Numbered from the stretch's first letter, positions 38,666 to 48,465 are shown. The stretch: 64,000 bases of DNA from an uncultured Bacteroidales bacterium (GCA_905235445.1 CAJOLJ010000034.1:1-64000); one strand, 5' to 3'. Notes: a model not told the origin generated them from the sequence alone. Translations and numbers: made by a program.

Positions 38666-39775
38666 ATGAAAAAGATCAGAAACATAATTCTTCTAACCGT
38701 CCTGGGTGCCATCCTCATTGGCATATTCGTGTACCTGTACAGGAAATCACGTCCGGAGAAAGTCGTATATGAACAACTGGAAGTAACCGTCGGGGACATA
38801 GCGAGGACCGCGGTTGTCAACGGGACCATCGTTCCCCGGAACGAAGTGAACATAAAGCCCCAGATAAGCGGGATCATCTCCGAACTGTACAAGGAGGCGG
38901 GACAGAGCGTGAAGGAAGGGGAGGTCATCGCAAAAGTGAAGGTCATCCCGGAAATGAGCACCCTGAGCAGTGCCCAGAGCAGGCTTCGCCTAGCGGATCT
39001 CAACCTCGAGCAGGCCCAGCGCAACTATGACAGGGAGAAAAGCCTCTATGACCGTCAACTGGTATCCGCCGAGGAATACGAGCAGGTCCGCCAGGCGCTG
39101 TCCCAGGCCAAGGAGGAGAGGGCAGCTGCGCAGGAGTCACTGGAAGTCATCCGTGACGGGGTGTCCGCAAGAAGTGCATCGTCTTCTTCGACCCTTATCC
39201 GTTCCACCATTTCAGGACTCATACTCGATGTCCCTGTCAAGGTCGGGAACTCCGTGATTCTGTCGAACACCTTCAATGACGGAACCACCATCGCCACAGT
39301 GGCTGACATGAACGACCTCATATTCGATGGGAACGTGGACGAGACCGAGGTCGGAAGGCTGCTGGAAGGAACTCCGGTCACGATAAAGATAGGCGCCCTC
39401 CAGGACCTGAGCCTGGATGCATCCCTGGAATACATTTCCCCGAAGGCGACGGTTAACAACGGTGCGAACCAGTTCGAGATCAAGGCGGCGGTGAACGTTC
39501 CTTCCACGGTGAAGATCCGCTCGGGGTACAGTGCCAACGCAACCATAGTCCTCCAGAAGGTGGAGGGAGTGGTCCGCGTCCCGGAAAGCGCCTTGGTGTT
39601 CGACGGTGACTCCTCCTTTGTGTACAAAGTCACAGGACCGGAGGCATACGAAAAGACTCCCATCACAACCGGCATAAGTGACGGGGTGAACATGGAAGTC
39701 CGCTCAGGACTGTCCGAGGGAGAGAAAGTGAGGGGTAACAAGATAATAGCCTCCTCCACCGATGAGAATAAGTAG
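38666..39775 (+). CDS. Efflux periplasmic adaptor (HlyD/MacA-like)
   Basis: NGTIVPRNEVNIKPQISGIISELYKEAGQSVKEGEVIAKV, coiled-coil hairpin. Confidence 0.93.
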   Translation: MKKIRNIILLTVLGAILIGIFVYLYRKSRPEKVVYEQLEVTVGDIARTAVVNGTIVPRNEVNIKPQISGIISELYKEAGQSVKEGEVIAKVKVIPEMSTLSSAQSRLRLADLNLEQAQRNYDREKSLYDRQLVSAEEYEQVRQALSQAKEERAAAQESLEVIRDGVSARSASSSSTLIRSTISGLILDVPVKVGNSVILSNTFNDGTTIATVADMNDLIFDGNVDETEVGRLLEGTPVTIKIGALQDLSLDASLEYISPKATVNNGANQFEIKAAVNVPSTVKIRSGYSANATIVLQKVEGVVRVPESALVFDGDSSFVYKVTGPEAYEKTPITTGISDGVNMEVRSGLSEGEKVRGNKIIASSTDENK

Positions 39776-39796
39776 AGGCACACAAAGAGTAGAGCA

Positions 39797-41161
39797 ATGA
39801 AAAATAGAACGACAATAATGGCGGGAGGGTTCCTGACATCACTACTCCTTCTTCTCTTTGTCCAGGGCGGTGTCGCATACGGCCAGGGGCAGCAGGGGAA
39901 AGTGTGGAGCCTGCAGGAGTGCATAGATTACGCCCTCGAGCATAACATCAGCATCAAGAGCGAGGAAATCAATCTCCAGATGCAGGAAGTGCAGCTCAGT
40001 TCAGCCCGCTCTGCCTTCCTTCCCTCTGTGAGTGCCTCCGCCTCCCAGAACTTCTCCTTCGGCAGGGGCCTTACTTCAGACAATACATACGACAACTCCA
40101 ATACCACCTCCACAGGACTGAACCTTGGTGCGGAAGTGCCTATATTCCAGGGGTTCTCGAGGAAGAACAACCTTGAACTTGCCTCCCTCAATCTCGATGC
40201 CTCGACTGCCGACCTCCAAAAAGCGAAGGAGAACCTCGGGGTCACGATTGCGAAGGCCTATGTGCAGATTCTTTACGATATGGAGATAGTGAAGGTGGCC
40301 CAGGGTCAGATAGAAATAGACTCCCTCCAGGTTGAAAGGCTTACCGAGATGGTATCCCGCGGGAAACAGAGCCCTTCGGAGTTGTCCCGCCAGAAAGCTT
40401 CCCTCTCGCAGTCCCGCCTGCAGCTGACCCAGGCAAAAGGTAACCTCAGGATGGCCATCCTGGACCTTACGCAGCTTCTGGAACTTCCTTCCCCGGAAGG
40501 GTTCGAAGTGGTGGAACCGGATGCATCGGTACTTGAAGGGGGACTAGTGGAAAGTCCGGAGGACATCTACGCCGCGGCCGTCCAGTCCCGTCCATCTGTC
40601 ATATCGGAAGAAAAGAGACTCAGTGCGGCCGAGACAAGCATTGCGATAGCGAAGGCTTCCTACTATCCTTCGATATCCCTTAGCGGAGGGATAGGGACCA
40701 ACTACTACACAAACTCCTCCTATCCGTCGGCATCGTTCTCCTCCCAGATGAAAAGCAACTTCAGCCAGTTCCTGGGACTGAGCCTGGGGATTCCGATTTT
40801 TGACAGGTTCTCCACAAGAAACCAGGTTAAGACAGCCCGTCTTCGCTACGATGCCCAGGCTCTCACCCTGGAGAATACCCGCAAGTCCCTTTACAAGGAA
40901 ATCCAGCAGGCCTGTTCATCCGCTATCACTTCACAGGAAAAACTCCTGTCCAGCGAGGCAGTGCTGACAGCTACCCAGGAAGCCTTCGACCTCACCCAGG
41001 CAAAGTATGAGAACGGAATGGCGGGGGTGACTGAGTTCAACGAGGCCCGCAACTCCCTTATGAAAGCCCGCTCCGACCTGGTCCAGGCACGGTACGAGAA
41101 CCTCCTTCAAAGAGCGATAGTCCGCTTCTATAAGGACGGGACGGTAAGTCTGGATAAATAG
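39797..41161 (+). CDS. TolC-family outer membrane protein
   Basis: WSLQECIDYALEHNISIKS, repeated OEP architecture, last gene of the efflux operon. Confidence 0.94.
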   Translation: MKNRTTIMAGGFLTSLLLLLFVQGGVAYGQGQQGKVWSLQECIDYALEHNISIKSEEINLQMQEVQLSSARSAFLPSVSASASQNFSFGRGLTSDNTYDNSNTTSTGLNLGAEVPIFQGFSRKNNLELASLNLDASTADLQKAKENLGVTIAKAYVQILYDMEIVKVAQGQIEIDSLQVERLTEMVSRGKQSPSELSRQKASLSQSRLQLTQAKGNLRMAILDLTQLLELPSPEGFEVVEPDASVLEGGLVESPEDIYAAAVQSRPSVISEEKRLSAAETSIAIAKASYYPSISLSGGIGTNYYTNSSYPSASFSSQMKSNFSQFLGLSLGIPIFDRFSTRNQVKTARLRYDAQALTLENTRKSLYKEIQQACSSAITSQEKLLSSEAVLTATQEAFDLTQAKYENGMAGVTEFNEARNSLMKARSDLVQARYENLLQRAIVRFYKDGTVSLDK

Positions 41162-41215
41162 GTCAGGAGAGAAAAGAAAGCAATCTGTTTGAAATAATAC
41201 GTGTGTTTAGTTTGG

Positions 41216-41295
41216 TCCTGCCTTCCGGATGTGCCTGTGCGGTACTGAGGGAAGGCAGGATTATTTGGCAGCAAGAGTGATTCTTGCTGCCAAAT
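41216..41295. repeat. Two strong intergenic hairpins (11-bp and 14-bp perfect stems)
   Basis: tcctgccttcc/ggaaggcagga and atttggcagcaaga-gtgat-tcttgctgccaaat. Confidence 0.85.
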
Positions 41296-41344
41296 ATGAG
41301 GTGTTTTTGCTCCGGAATGTGAGGTAGTCTTGGTCAACAAGCGC

Positions 41345-42496
41345 TCAGTCCGCCACTATGGCGTTCTTGTCGTAGCGATGGATGGGGACCTCTTTCGCCA
41401 GGATCAAGTAGCCGTAGCGTGAGAGGCTCTCGAAGTAGTGTTCCCCGGGATATTCCTTCACGGGGGCCAGGAATCCCACTCTTTCCTCTATCCTGGAAGT
41501 GATCTCGTCATAGGCGGCAAGGTCACCGGTCAGTATAATGACATCCACTTTCCCTTTCAAGGTGGCCGCCCCGGCACAGATGTGCTTGGATATCCCGAGG
41601 CAGAATGCATCCAGGAAAAGGGCCTCGTCTTTGGCGCCGTCATTGGCCCTGCGGATTATTTCTCCCATGTCGGAAGTCCCGAAGTAGGCGACGGCCCCTC
41701 CTTCCCCGACCAGTTTCCTCTTGATTTCGCCCTCGGTGAATTTTCCGCTGAAGCACATTTCCACAAGAGGGAAAGCAGGACAGGTGCCGGCCCTTTCGGG
41801 AGTGAAGGGCCCGTCACCGCCGAGGCCGTTGTTGGTGTCGATTACCTCACCGTTACGGTGGACAGTGACAGTGATGCCGCCTCCCAGGTGGGCGACTATG
41901 GCATGGAGTCCCTCCTCGCTTCTTTCTTCCTCATCGAGGTACAGCCTGACGGCAGCCCTGGAATTGAGGGCATGGAAGAATGCCCTGCGGGGGAATTCAG
42001 GTATGCCGCCAAGACGGCACTCGGGTGCCATTTCATCTGACATGGGGGCATCTGCGATGTATGCCCGGCATGTGCCGAAAGGGGAAGGCTCCCCTTTCTG
42101 GGAGTCCCTCATCTCATTTATCATGTCTGCCAGGTCGTCCGCTATGACAGGTCCCAGGTTGACTGCATGAACCCCGTCACGGCAGGTCAGGAGAACATCC
42201 CTCATGTCCCTGTTCACGCGGTACACCCCTGTACGCACAGGGGCGAAAAGACCGCCTCGGGCCATGATGATGTCAATGTCGGTAAGAGAGATTCCCTCCT
42301 CCGAGAGAACGGAGAGGACTTCGTCCCGGCGCCATGCCTCCTGGTCCATTATCTTGGGGAAAGAAGCTATCTTGTATGCAGAGTGGTTGAGGGTCCTGAT
42401 GAAGACCTTCCGGTTGTCGCGTAAATACCCGATACGGGTAGTGAGGCTTCCTGTCTCAAGGATCAGGATGCGGCCTCGGTCTAAGGTTTTTGTCAT
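41345..42496 (-). CDS. buk: Butyrate kinase
   Basis: ILILETGSLTTRIGYL, AHLGGGITVTVHRNGEVIDTNNGLGGDGPFTPERAGTCP, GAVAYFGTSDMGEI. Confidence 0.92.
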   Translation of the reverse strand: MTKTLDRGRILILETGSLTTRIGYLRDNRKVFIRTLNHSAYKIASFPKIMDQEAWRRDEVLSVLSEEGISLTDIDIIMARGGLFAPVRTGVYRVNRDMRDVLLTCRDGVHAVNLGPVIADDLADMINEMRDSQKGEPSPFGTCRAYIADAPMSDEMAPECRLGGIPEFPRRAFFHALNSRAAVRLYLDEEERSEEGLHAIVAHLGGGITVTVHRNGEVIDTNNGLGGDGPFTPERAGTCPAFPLVEMCFSGKFTEGEIKRKLVGEGGAVAYFGTSDMGEIIRRANDGAKDEALFLDAFCLGISKHICAGAATLKGKVDVIILTGDLAAYDEITSRIEERVGFLAPVKEYPGEHYFESLSRYGYLILAKEVPIHRYDKNAIVAD

Positions 42497-42728
42497 CGTC
42501 TATTGCAGGTTTGGAGCTTTCGCTGTGCAAATCTACGAATATATTTCCAAAGCGGGGTCTTCCGGTGTGATGATGCCGGGGAAAAGGATGTCATCTTCGG
42601 GCGGTCTCCCAGTGTGGGTGGGGGCCCCTGCAGAAGGTCCGGTCTATGAAAAGGGCGGGATTTTATGCAAGAACTTTTTTAAAAGGCGGTTTTTGTCTAC
42701 TTTTGTTGTGCAATCAACTACATAGGAA

Positions 42729-43493
42729 ATGATCATTGTAGAATCTTGGACCAAGAACCTGACCAATCTCCAGAAGCAGTATCCCGACGCAGTCATAATC
42801 GATGTCACCGAACAGGCCCCGGATGAGTTCGTCCGCTTCAGTCCTTTTTATCCCCATGGCGGAATCCCGGTCCCGTTTTCTTTCGGTTGGATGTCCCAAA
42901 CCGTCGAAGGAATCTGGCAGGGACTCAAGATTTTCGCTCATCATGGCATCGATACCGGAAAGTTCAACATCTCTGACAGGAAGAGCCTCAGGCGGACAAC
43001 CCGCCGCTATGGTCCCGTTACCGGCTACAGAAAAGGTGTCAGGGGCGCTGAGATACTGGACTACCTGTCCGCACGGAAACTCATCTTCGCTTCCGCCTAT
43101 CTGTGGGTGATGGAACACAGGCTTACCGGCCTTTTGTCAAAACTGCGCGACCTCTCGGAAAACAAGACCGTAATACTTCTGGATCACGAGACCAACTGCG
43201 ATATCGAGGACCTTTCCAGTCCCCTTTCGCATGCCTACCTGATAAAGTCCTACATCGAGGGGAATTACCCAATCCCCTTGACCCTTCCTCCTTCCCCCGA
43301 GGAGAAGGAGGTATACGAAGTGGGAACGCCGGTGTACCATCCGATGTTCGGTCCCGCAGTAGTCCTGGAGGACCTGGGAGAAAGGGTCAGGGTGGACTTC
43401 GAAGGGGAGGAAGTGCTCCTTCAGAAGCGCTATGCGAAGCTCCTGAGGATTTACGAAAACTATCCCGATGGGGATTATCCAGATGATGAGTAG
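42729..43493 (+). CDS. DUF6939-like protein with UvrD/PcrA-tail-like C-terminus
   Basis: MIIVESWTKNLTNLQKQYPDAVIIDVT...RFSPFYPHGGIPVPFS; C-terminal GTPVYHPMFGPAVVLEDLGERVRVDFEGEEVLLQKRYAKL. Confidence 0.6.
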   Translation: MIIVESWTKNLTNLQKQYPDAVIIDVTEQAPDEFVRFSPFYPHGGIPVPFSFGWMSQTVEGIWQGLKIFAHHGIDTGKFNISDRKSLRRTTRRYGPVTGYRKGVRGAEILDYLSARKLIFASAYLWVMEHRLTGLLSKLRDLSENKTVILLDHETNCDIEDLSSPLSHAYLIKSYIEGNYPIPLTLPPSPEEKEVYEVGTPVYHPMFGPAVVLEDLGERVRVDFEGEEVLLQKRYAKLLRIYENYPDGDYPDDE

Positions 43494-43597
43494 AAAGTAA
43501 GGAGAAGAAGATAGGGGAAAGGGAAAAAAAGAAAGGGCGGAGGTGAGAGAGTCACTGCTTCGTCCTTTCTGCCGTAAATGATTCCTTAGCCTCGAAT

Positions 43598-46123
43598 TCA
43601 GTCCCCGATAGCCTCGCCAAGGCTTACGAAAGTGTACCCTTGGCGGCGGAGCGTCCTTATGAGCCGGGGCAACTTGTCATAGAACTTGTCGGTCCTGGAC
43701 GGTTCGGTCCCGAGATGGATAAGCATTATGTGTCCGCCAAGGCCCCCTGGCTTTGTCTTCTCGTATTCCAGCACTTTGCCCATGATGAATTTGCTGGAAT
43801 AGTAGTTTTTCATGTCGGGTGTCGTATAGTCCCCGTTGGTGTATGTGCCGTTTGTGTAGTTCACGACTTGCAGGCCAAGGCTCCTTGCCCATTCAGATAT
43901 GGCTGAGTTGTAGTACTCGTAAGGCGGCATGAAATAAGGTGCGCTGCCAGGGGTTATCCCGAACTCGGACAGCAGGGAATAACTTTTCACCATGTCCTGG
44001 GTGAACTCTTCCCTTGTGACAAGAAGCGAGTCCCGCTTTTCCCAGGGGCAGTACAGGAGGTGAGCGTAGCTGTGGCTCCCGACGTAGTGGCCCCCTTTCT
44101 GGATGTCCCGCACCGTGTCCGGGAACTTCTCAAAGAACTCTCCCGTGAAGAAGAAACTTCCCTTGATCCCTTCCTTTTCCAGTGTGGAAAGGATGCTCTT
44201 GGCACCGTCATTCCTGTCGGCGGCGGTGAAGACCAGGCTTATGCGTTTCTTGGAAGGGTCAGTGCGGGTGATCCCGCCCTGGAAGCGAACGTTCATGTCC
44301 GGGGAAAGGCTTCCGCCATGGCCCTCAGCCTCGTAGCAGGAGAATGGGAAAATGAGGCTTGCGGTCCCGTCCATCGTCGGTTCATTCGTGGAGTAGTCAT
44401 GTGTGGAATCGTGGTATACCATTTCGTAGGGCTGGAACTTCTCATAGTTGATCCCTCCCTCGGTGCTGATGCCCAGGAGCGAGGAGAAGATGCTGTCATA
44501 TACCGGTCCGTCCACAAGCCCCCCGGTGGTGTTGCCAAGTTTGAGGTTAATGATGAAAGAATGGGGCTGGGTGGGATAGGGGTTCCCTTTGGTGAGTTCC
44601 ACTACCATGCACACTCCCCATGGGTTGCATCCCAGAAGCCAGTCCCTGAGCGAACCTTCCATCTCGATGAATGAAGTGTCGCCGGTGAGCTGGCGGTACA
44701 GGATGCACTGCGAGAGCATCGCAGTCACGAGATTGTTCGAGCACCAAATCGACGGGATGCCGTACATGAAGGGAGTGCCCACTGCCTTTTCATAGGTGCG
44801 GAGTATGCCGCTTCGGAGGTTGCGGATGAACTCCTGCGATACTTTCCCCCCGGTCTGGGCAAGTCTCACATGTCCCATGTTCATGAAAGGATACCACTGG
44901 TAGTGGCTCGCTGAATCCGCGCCCATCCACGGAGTGACGGGTTCCATCCTGCCGAATCGGACAGCATCGTCCCTAAGTGAGCGTTCAGGGTTCCTGCGAT
45001 ATAGTTCCATGGCCGCAAGTTCCATGTCATCCGTCCAGTTGTCCTCGGCATAGATGTAGGGGGATACGACCGAGGCCGTCTGGCAGGCACCCGGGGAAGC
45101 CTTTCCCGCAAGGTAGGCGTCCATTGCTTTCTCACCGATTTTCTTGGCAAGTTCAGGGGAGTAAGGTGCTATGATCTTTTCCCCGAGAGCGAAGCAGGAG
45201 GCGAACTTCCCAGCGGTACTGGCTATGCCTGTCGTTTCGTTCATGAACTTGCCCCGCTGCTGAGGCTCTCCCGTGCAGAAATACACCGGCCTGTCCATTC
45301 CTTTCCCGAAACCGTAGTCAGCCTGGTCCTTGGAGGGGAGCCTCATCCCGACATGGTCCCTGTCATCCGCTATCTGGTTGTAGTACTCTCCTTTCTCCGG
45401 GTTCATTTTGTCCAGCCACTCTAGGCCCCAGATAATCTCATCCACGATATCGGGGATGCCGTTTCCGCCGGGAAGGCCATTGGCTGCATAGGCGTCACCG
45501 AAAGCTCCTGGGTTTGTTTCGAAGGAGAGCATCATCTGATAGATGGCATTGGCCGAGGTGGTCGTATACTGCAGGCAGTCGGAGGCATCGTGCCATCCGC
45601 CCCTCACATCGAGATGCGTCCCGCTCTTGGTGGGATGGTAACGGATGATTCCGTCCCTCGTGTGGCAGGAATCACGGATGAATGGATTGTAACCGCAGCG
45701 CTGCTGTCTCATGTAATTAAGAAGGAAGTCAGCCCTTCCGTCAAAGACTTTCCCGTTTATCGGGAACACTTCGGAACGGGTCCCTCCTGCCTCGATCCGG
45801 TAGGAACCGCTTGCAGTGAGGGAAGAGAAGTTGAGGCGGAAAGTCGATCCGATGCCGTCTCCGAGAATGCCGGTCGAAGTGATGTCACCGGGACGGGAAG
45901 CGTAGGCTACCTTACCGGTGAATGTGTCGATTACTCTGAACTCCGTAAGAGTCGCGTTCTCTTCTTCAGAGAGGAGCACCGCCACCTTGGATGAGGACGG
46001 GAGGTATCCTATCTGACTTATCCTTATCCAGCTCTCCGCAAAGAGGGAAAGAGGTGCGGTAAGCAGGAAAAGTACAATGACTGAAAAAGGGATAACGGAA
46101 GGAGGTGTTTTTGACTTTGCCAT
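43598..46123 (-). CDS. GH9 cellulase-like enzyme fused to a polysaccharide deacetylase (NodB/CE4)
   Basis: CelD-N Ig-like domain (IRISQIGYLPSSSKVAVL), GH9 motifs (GGWHDASDCLQY, DYSTNEPTMDGTASLIFPFS), C-terminal NodB-like SHSYAHLLYCPW and FMPPYEYYN. Confidence 0.88.
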   Translation of the reverse strand: MAKSKTPPSVIPFSVIVLFLLTAPLSLFAESWIRISQIGYLPSSSKVAVLLSEEENATLTEFRVIDTFTGKVAYASRPGDITSTGILGDGIGSTFRLNFSSLTASGSYRIEAGGTRSEVFPINGKVFDGRADFLLNYMRQQRCGYNPFIRDSCHTRDGIIRYHPTKSGTHLDVRGGWHDASDCLQYTTTSANAIYQMMLSFETNPGAFGDAYAANGLPGGNGIPDIVDEIIWGLEWLDKMNPEKGEYYNQIADDRDHVGMRLPSKDQADYGFGKGMDRPVYFCTGEPQQRGKFMNETTGIASTAGKFASCFALGEKIIAPYSPELAKKIGEKAMDAYLAGKASPGACQTASVVSPYIYAEDNWTDDMELAAMELYRRNPERSLRDDAVRFGRMEPVTPWMGADSASHYQWYPFMNMGHVRLAQTGGKVSQEFIRNLRSGILRTYEKAVGTPFMYGIPSIWCSNNLVTAMLSQCILYRQLTGDTSFIEMEGSLRDWLLGCNPWGVCMVVELTKGNPYPTQPHSFIINLKLGNTTGGLVDGPVYDSIFSSLLGISTEGGINYEKFQPYEMVYHDSTHDYSTNEPTMDGTASLIFPFSCYEAEGHGGSLSPDMNVRFQGGITRTDPSKKRISLVFTAADRNDGAKSILSTLEKEGIKGSFFFTGEFFEKFPDTVRDIQKGGHYVGSHSYAHLLYCPWEKRDSLLVTREEFTQDMVKSYSLLSEFGITPGSAPYFMPPYEYYNSAISEWARSLGLQVVNYTNGTYTNGDYTTPDMKNYYSSKFIMGKVLEYEKTKPGGLGGHIMLIHLGTEPSRTDKFYDKLPRLIRTLRRQGYTFVSLGEAIGD

Positions 46124-46377
46124 CTGGATGCGGGAAACTATGCGTTTATGACTGTGCAAAGATAGTTCTTATGGGGAAATATTGGGCGTGGAGAATAGGT
46201 CATTCTTCTATGCGGGACCCCAGGCAATCCCTTCCCCGGGTCGCTACCGGCCCAAAACTGACGAAGAGCGTTATTTCTGCGAACTTTCGCTAAAACCGCT
46301 TATTTTTGCGTATGGGTGGTTTCCGCCGGGGCACCTCGGCGGTAAGAAAGAACCGACAATCTCAAAAGACACTGCAT

Positions 46378-46893
46378 ATGAAAGATTTCCAGGAAATGTC
46401 CAGGGGAAGATTCTCCTGCAGGAACTTCTCGCCTAAGGAAGTTCCCGAAGAACTCATCGCTACCATAGTCGAGACCGCAAGGCTCTGTCCTACGGCAGCT
46501 AACCGTCAGCCATACCATGTATGGGTGATAAAGAGCCAGGAACTGCTTGAAAAGGTAAAGTCAACTACCCGGTCGAACTACGGTGCCCCTCTGATATTCG
46601 CGGTTGGGGTGGATCCCGCCAAGGCATGGACGAGAAGATATGACGCCAAGAACGGTGCGGACATTGACGGAGGAATCGTGGCAACCCACATAATGCTGAG
46701 CGCGACCGACCTCGGCCTGGGTTCCCTTTGGGTGGGCTCATTCGATCCTGTAGCCTTGTCCAAACTTCTTCCCGGGGCCGAAGGCTATGAAATGATAGCC
46801 ATGATATGCGTGGGCTATCCACAGGAGAACTGTTCCCCTTCACCTATGCACTCCGACCGTAAACCTGTCGGGGAGCTTTTTACCGAGGTCTAG
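46378..46893 (+). CDS. Nitroreductase family protein
   Basis: RGRFSCRNFSPKEVPEELIATIVETARLCPTAANRQPYHVWVI; LGLGSLWVGSFDP. Confidence 0.92.
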   Translation: MKDFQEMSRGRFSCRNFSPKEVPEELIATIVETARLCPTAANRQPYHVWVIKSQELLEKVKSTTRSNYGAPLIFAVGVDPAKAWTRRYDAKNGADIDGGIVATHIMLSATDLGLGSLWVGSFDPVALSKLLPGAEGYEMIAMICVGYPQENCSPSPMHSDRKPVGELFTEV

Positions 46894-46952
46894 GTCCTGC
46901 GCAGAGTCCGATATCCAATCCCTGCATACCAGTTCCCGCCTTTGGAAGAACA

Positions 46953-47024
46953 GTTGTGGGCCGGTCCGAAAAATGGACTGACCCACAACGCTATTGCTTG
47001 CGATGGGAAGGACATCGTCCCATC
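46953..47024. repeat. Two adjacent hairpins in the nitroreductase/IscB intergenic region
   Basis: gttgtgggccggtcc-gaaaaat-ggactgacccacaac; gatggga...tcccatc. Confidence 0.75.
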
Positions 47025-47128
47025 TTTGTCTCCGTAATCCCTATTCCTGCCTTCCCCACCCAGGTATGTTCAGCGATATGCACTCAAGGGTGGCTTCCGG
47101 AGTGGATACATGCAGGATAATGTTCTTG

Positions 47129-47136
47129 TAATAATA
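47129..47136. repeat. Target-site-duplication-like repeat, left (TAATAATA)
   Basis: Identical octamer at 48783-48790 outside the other TIR. Confidence 0.65.
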
Positions 47137-47205
47137 CTTAAGTTTCCAATGTGCGTTTTTTTTGCAAAATGCTTGTGCTATTTCCCTTCCTGAATGCAGT
47201 TTTCG

Positions 47206-48465
47206 TCATCTTTGACCTTTGCTATAAGAATTCCCTGCCTCTGTGGGGCGGCGGAAGGTGATGGTTTTTATGTTCACGGAAGCCTTTTCGGTCACCCTAT
47301 TCCCATATATGTCCCTGAGGACGGGGCGCCCGCCTGTGCTTCCGCTTATGAAGGCCTCAATTCCGTTCCACTGTACTGCGTCCAGTCTCTGGAATCTGCT
47401 CCCTCCTATCTTGTGCGGTGCGATGGTGCTGCGGCGACTCCCTCCTTTGCCTGGCTTCATGACGTGGATGGACCAGGTATGGCAGGGGACCTTCCTTGTC
47501 AGGTACACGATGCCACTGGTCGCAGCCAAGGGATTGCCGTCCATGCAGCGGGCGTCCGTGTGGTGCGACTTGGGGAGCGAAGCCCCTATTCTCATGGACT
47601 TGGTATAGTACCCATAGGTTATCCTGACCATGTCGCCCCACTGCTCCCTCAGGCCCCTGTATACATCCCATCTCATCGCATTCATGGATGCGGCGTCCCG
47701 AAGAGGGTGGAAGCTCCTCTTCAGGTTCAGGGAGATCTCCTTTCTGTGGTATCTGCCGTGGCACGTTTCACAGAGGGTCACCAGGTTGTCGGGGCTGTCG
47801 CCCCCGGTCTTCCTTGACTCGATGTGGTGCACGTTCAGTCTCCTGTCGCGGGTTTTGCCGTGGCAGTGCTCTCCCTCGTGCCCATCCCGGCAAAGGACGT
47901 ACTCCCGGGTGTTCCAGAAGCCGAATTGGGGCCCGTGCTGGTAGTCCGTGCCCGTCAGCCCGGGATTCGCCATCCACTGCGTGTCGAACCGGGCGACCTC
48001 GATGGTTATGCTCTTTACCGGCAGGAAGGAGCATACCCTCCTGACCGCGCCCAGGCACTGCACCTTCTGGCGGATGGAGGGGGGAAGCCAGCCTTTCTTC
48101 TTCGACGAGACGCGGTTGTCGAACCGAGGAGGGCGGTACCGAAGGCCTGCCCGCCTTCTTCTCCGAAGCTCCGCCCTCTTGGAGAGCTTGTCCGGGGTGT
48201 CGCTTACCAAGGTCATCTCCTCCTCATACAGGACTTCGCCCTTCGTCTTGGCGCTCATCCCGATGACCTTGCTTCCGGCATCGACGTCCAGACAAACGTC
48301 CTGGCAGTAGTGGGTGGTCTCGTAAAGGAGTTGGACCGTAAACGGCTCGCTTCTTACCACCCTGGCCAGGCCTGAGGCCGGCATGAGCCTCACCTTCCTG
48401 AACCTCTTCGTGGGCATGAGAGGCCTTCCGTCCTTGCCGATAACGAAAACTGATGGACTTTTCAT
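47206..48465 (-). CDS. iscB: IscB-family RNA-guided nuclease (HNH + split RuvC)
   Basis: PLMP domain (SVFVIGKDGRPLMPTKRFRKVRLM), RuvC-I LDVDAGSKVIGMSA, Arg-rich bridge RAELRRRRRAGLRYRPPRFDNR, RuvC-II ITIEVARFD, HNH LNVHHIESRKTGGDSPDNLVTLCETCHGRYH, RuvC-III KSHHTDARCM. Confidence 0.95.
   Translation of the reverse strand: MKSPSVFVIGKDGRPLMPTKRFRKVRLMPASGLARVVRSEPFTVQLLYETTHYCQDVCLDVDAGSKVIGMSAKTKGEVLYEEEMTLVSDTPDKLSKRAELRRRRRAGLRYRPPRFDNRVSSKKKGWLPPSIRQKVQCLGAVRRVCSFLPVKSITIEVARFDTQWMANPGLTGTDYQHGPQFGFWNTREYVLCRDGHEGEHCHGKTRDRRLNVHHIESRKTGGDSPDNLVTLCETCHGRYHRKEISLNLKRSFHPLRDAASMNAMRWDVYRGLREQWGDMVRITYGYYTKSMRIGASLPKSHHTDARCMDGNPLAATSGIVYLTRKVPCHTWSIHVMKPGKGGSRRSTIAPHKIGGSRFQRLDAVQWNGIEAFISGSTGGRPVLRDIYGNRVTEKASVNIKTITFRRPTEAGNSYSKGQR

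Noticed and set aside
47206-48465. Cas9 or CRISPR-associated nuclease interpretation
   Set aside because: PLMP N-terminus, 419-aa size and no repeat array or cas1/cas2 in the window; fits IscB instead. No CRISPR array was seen anywhere in the window.
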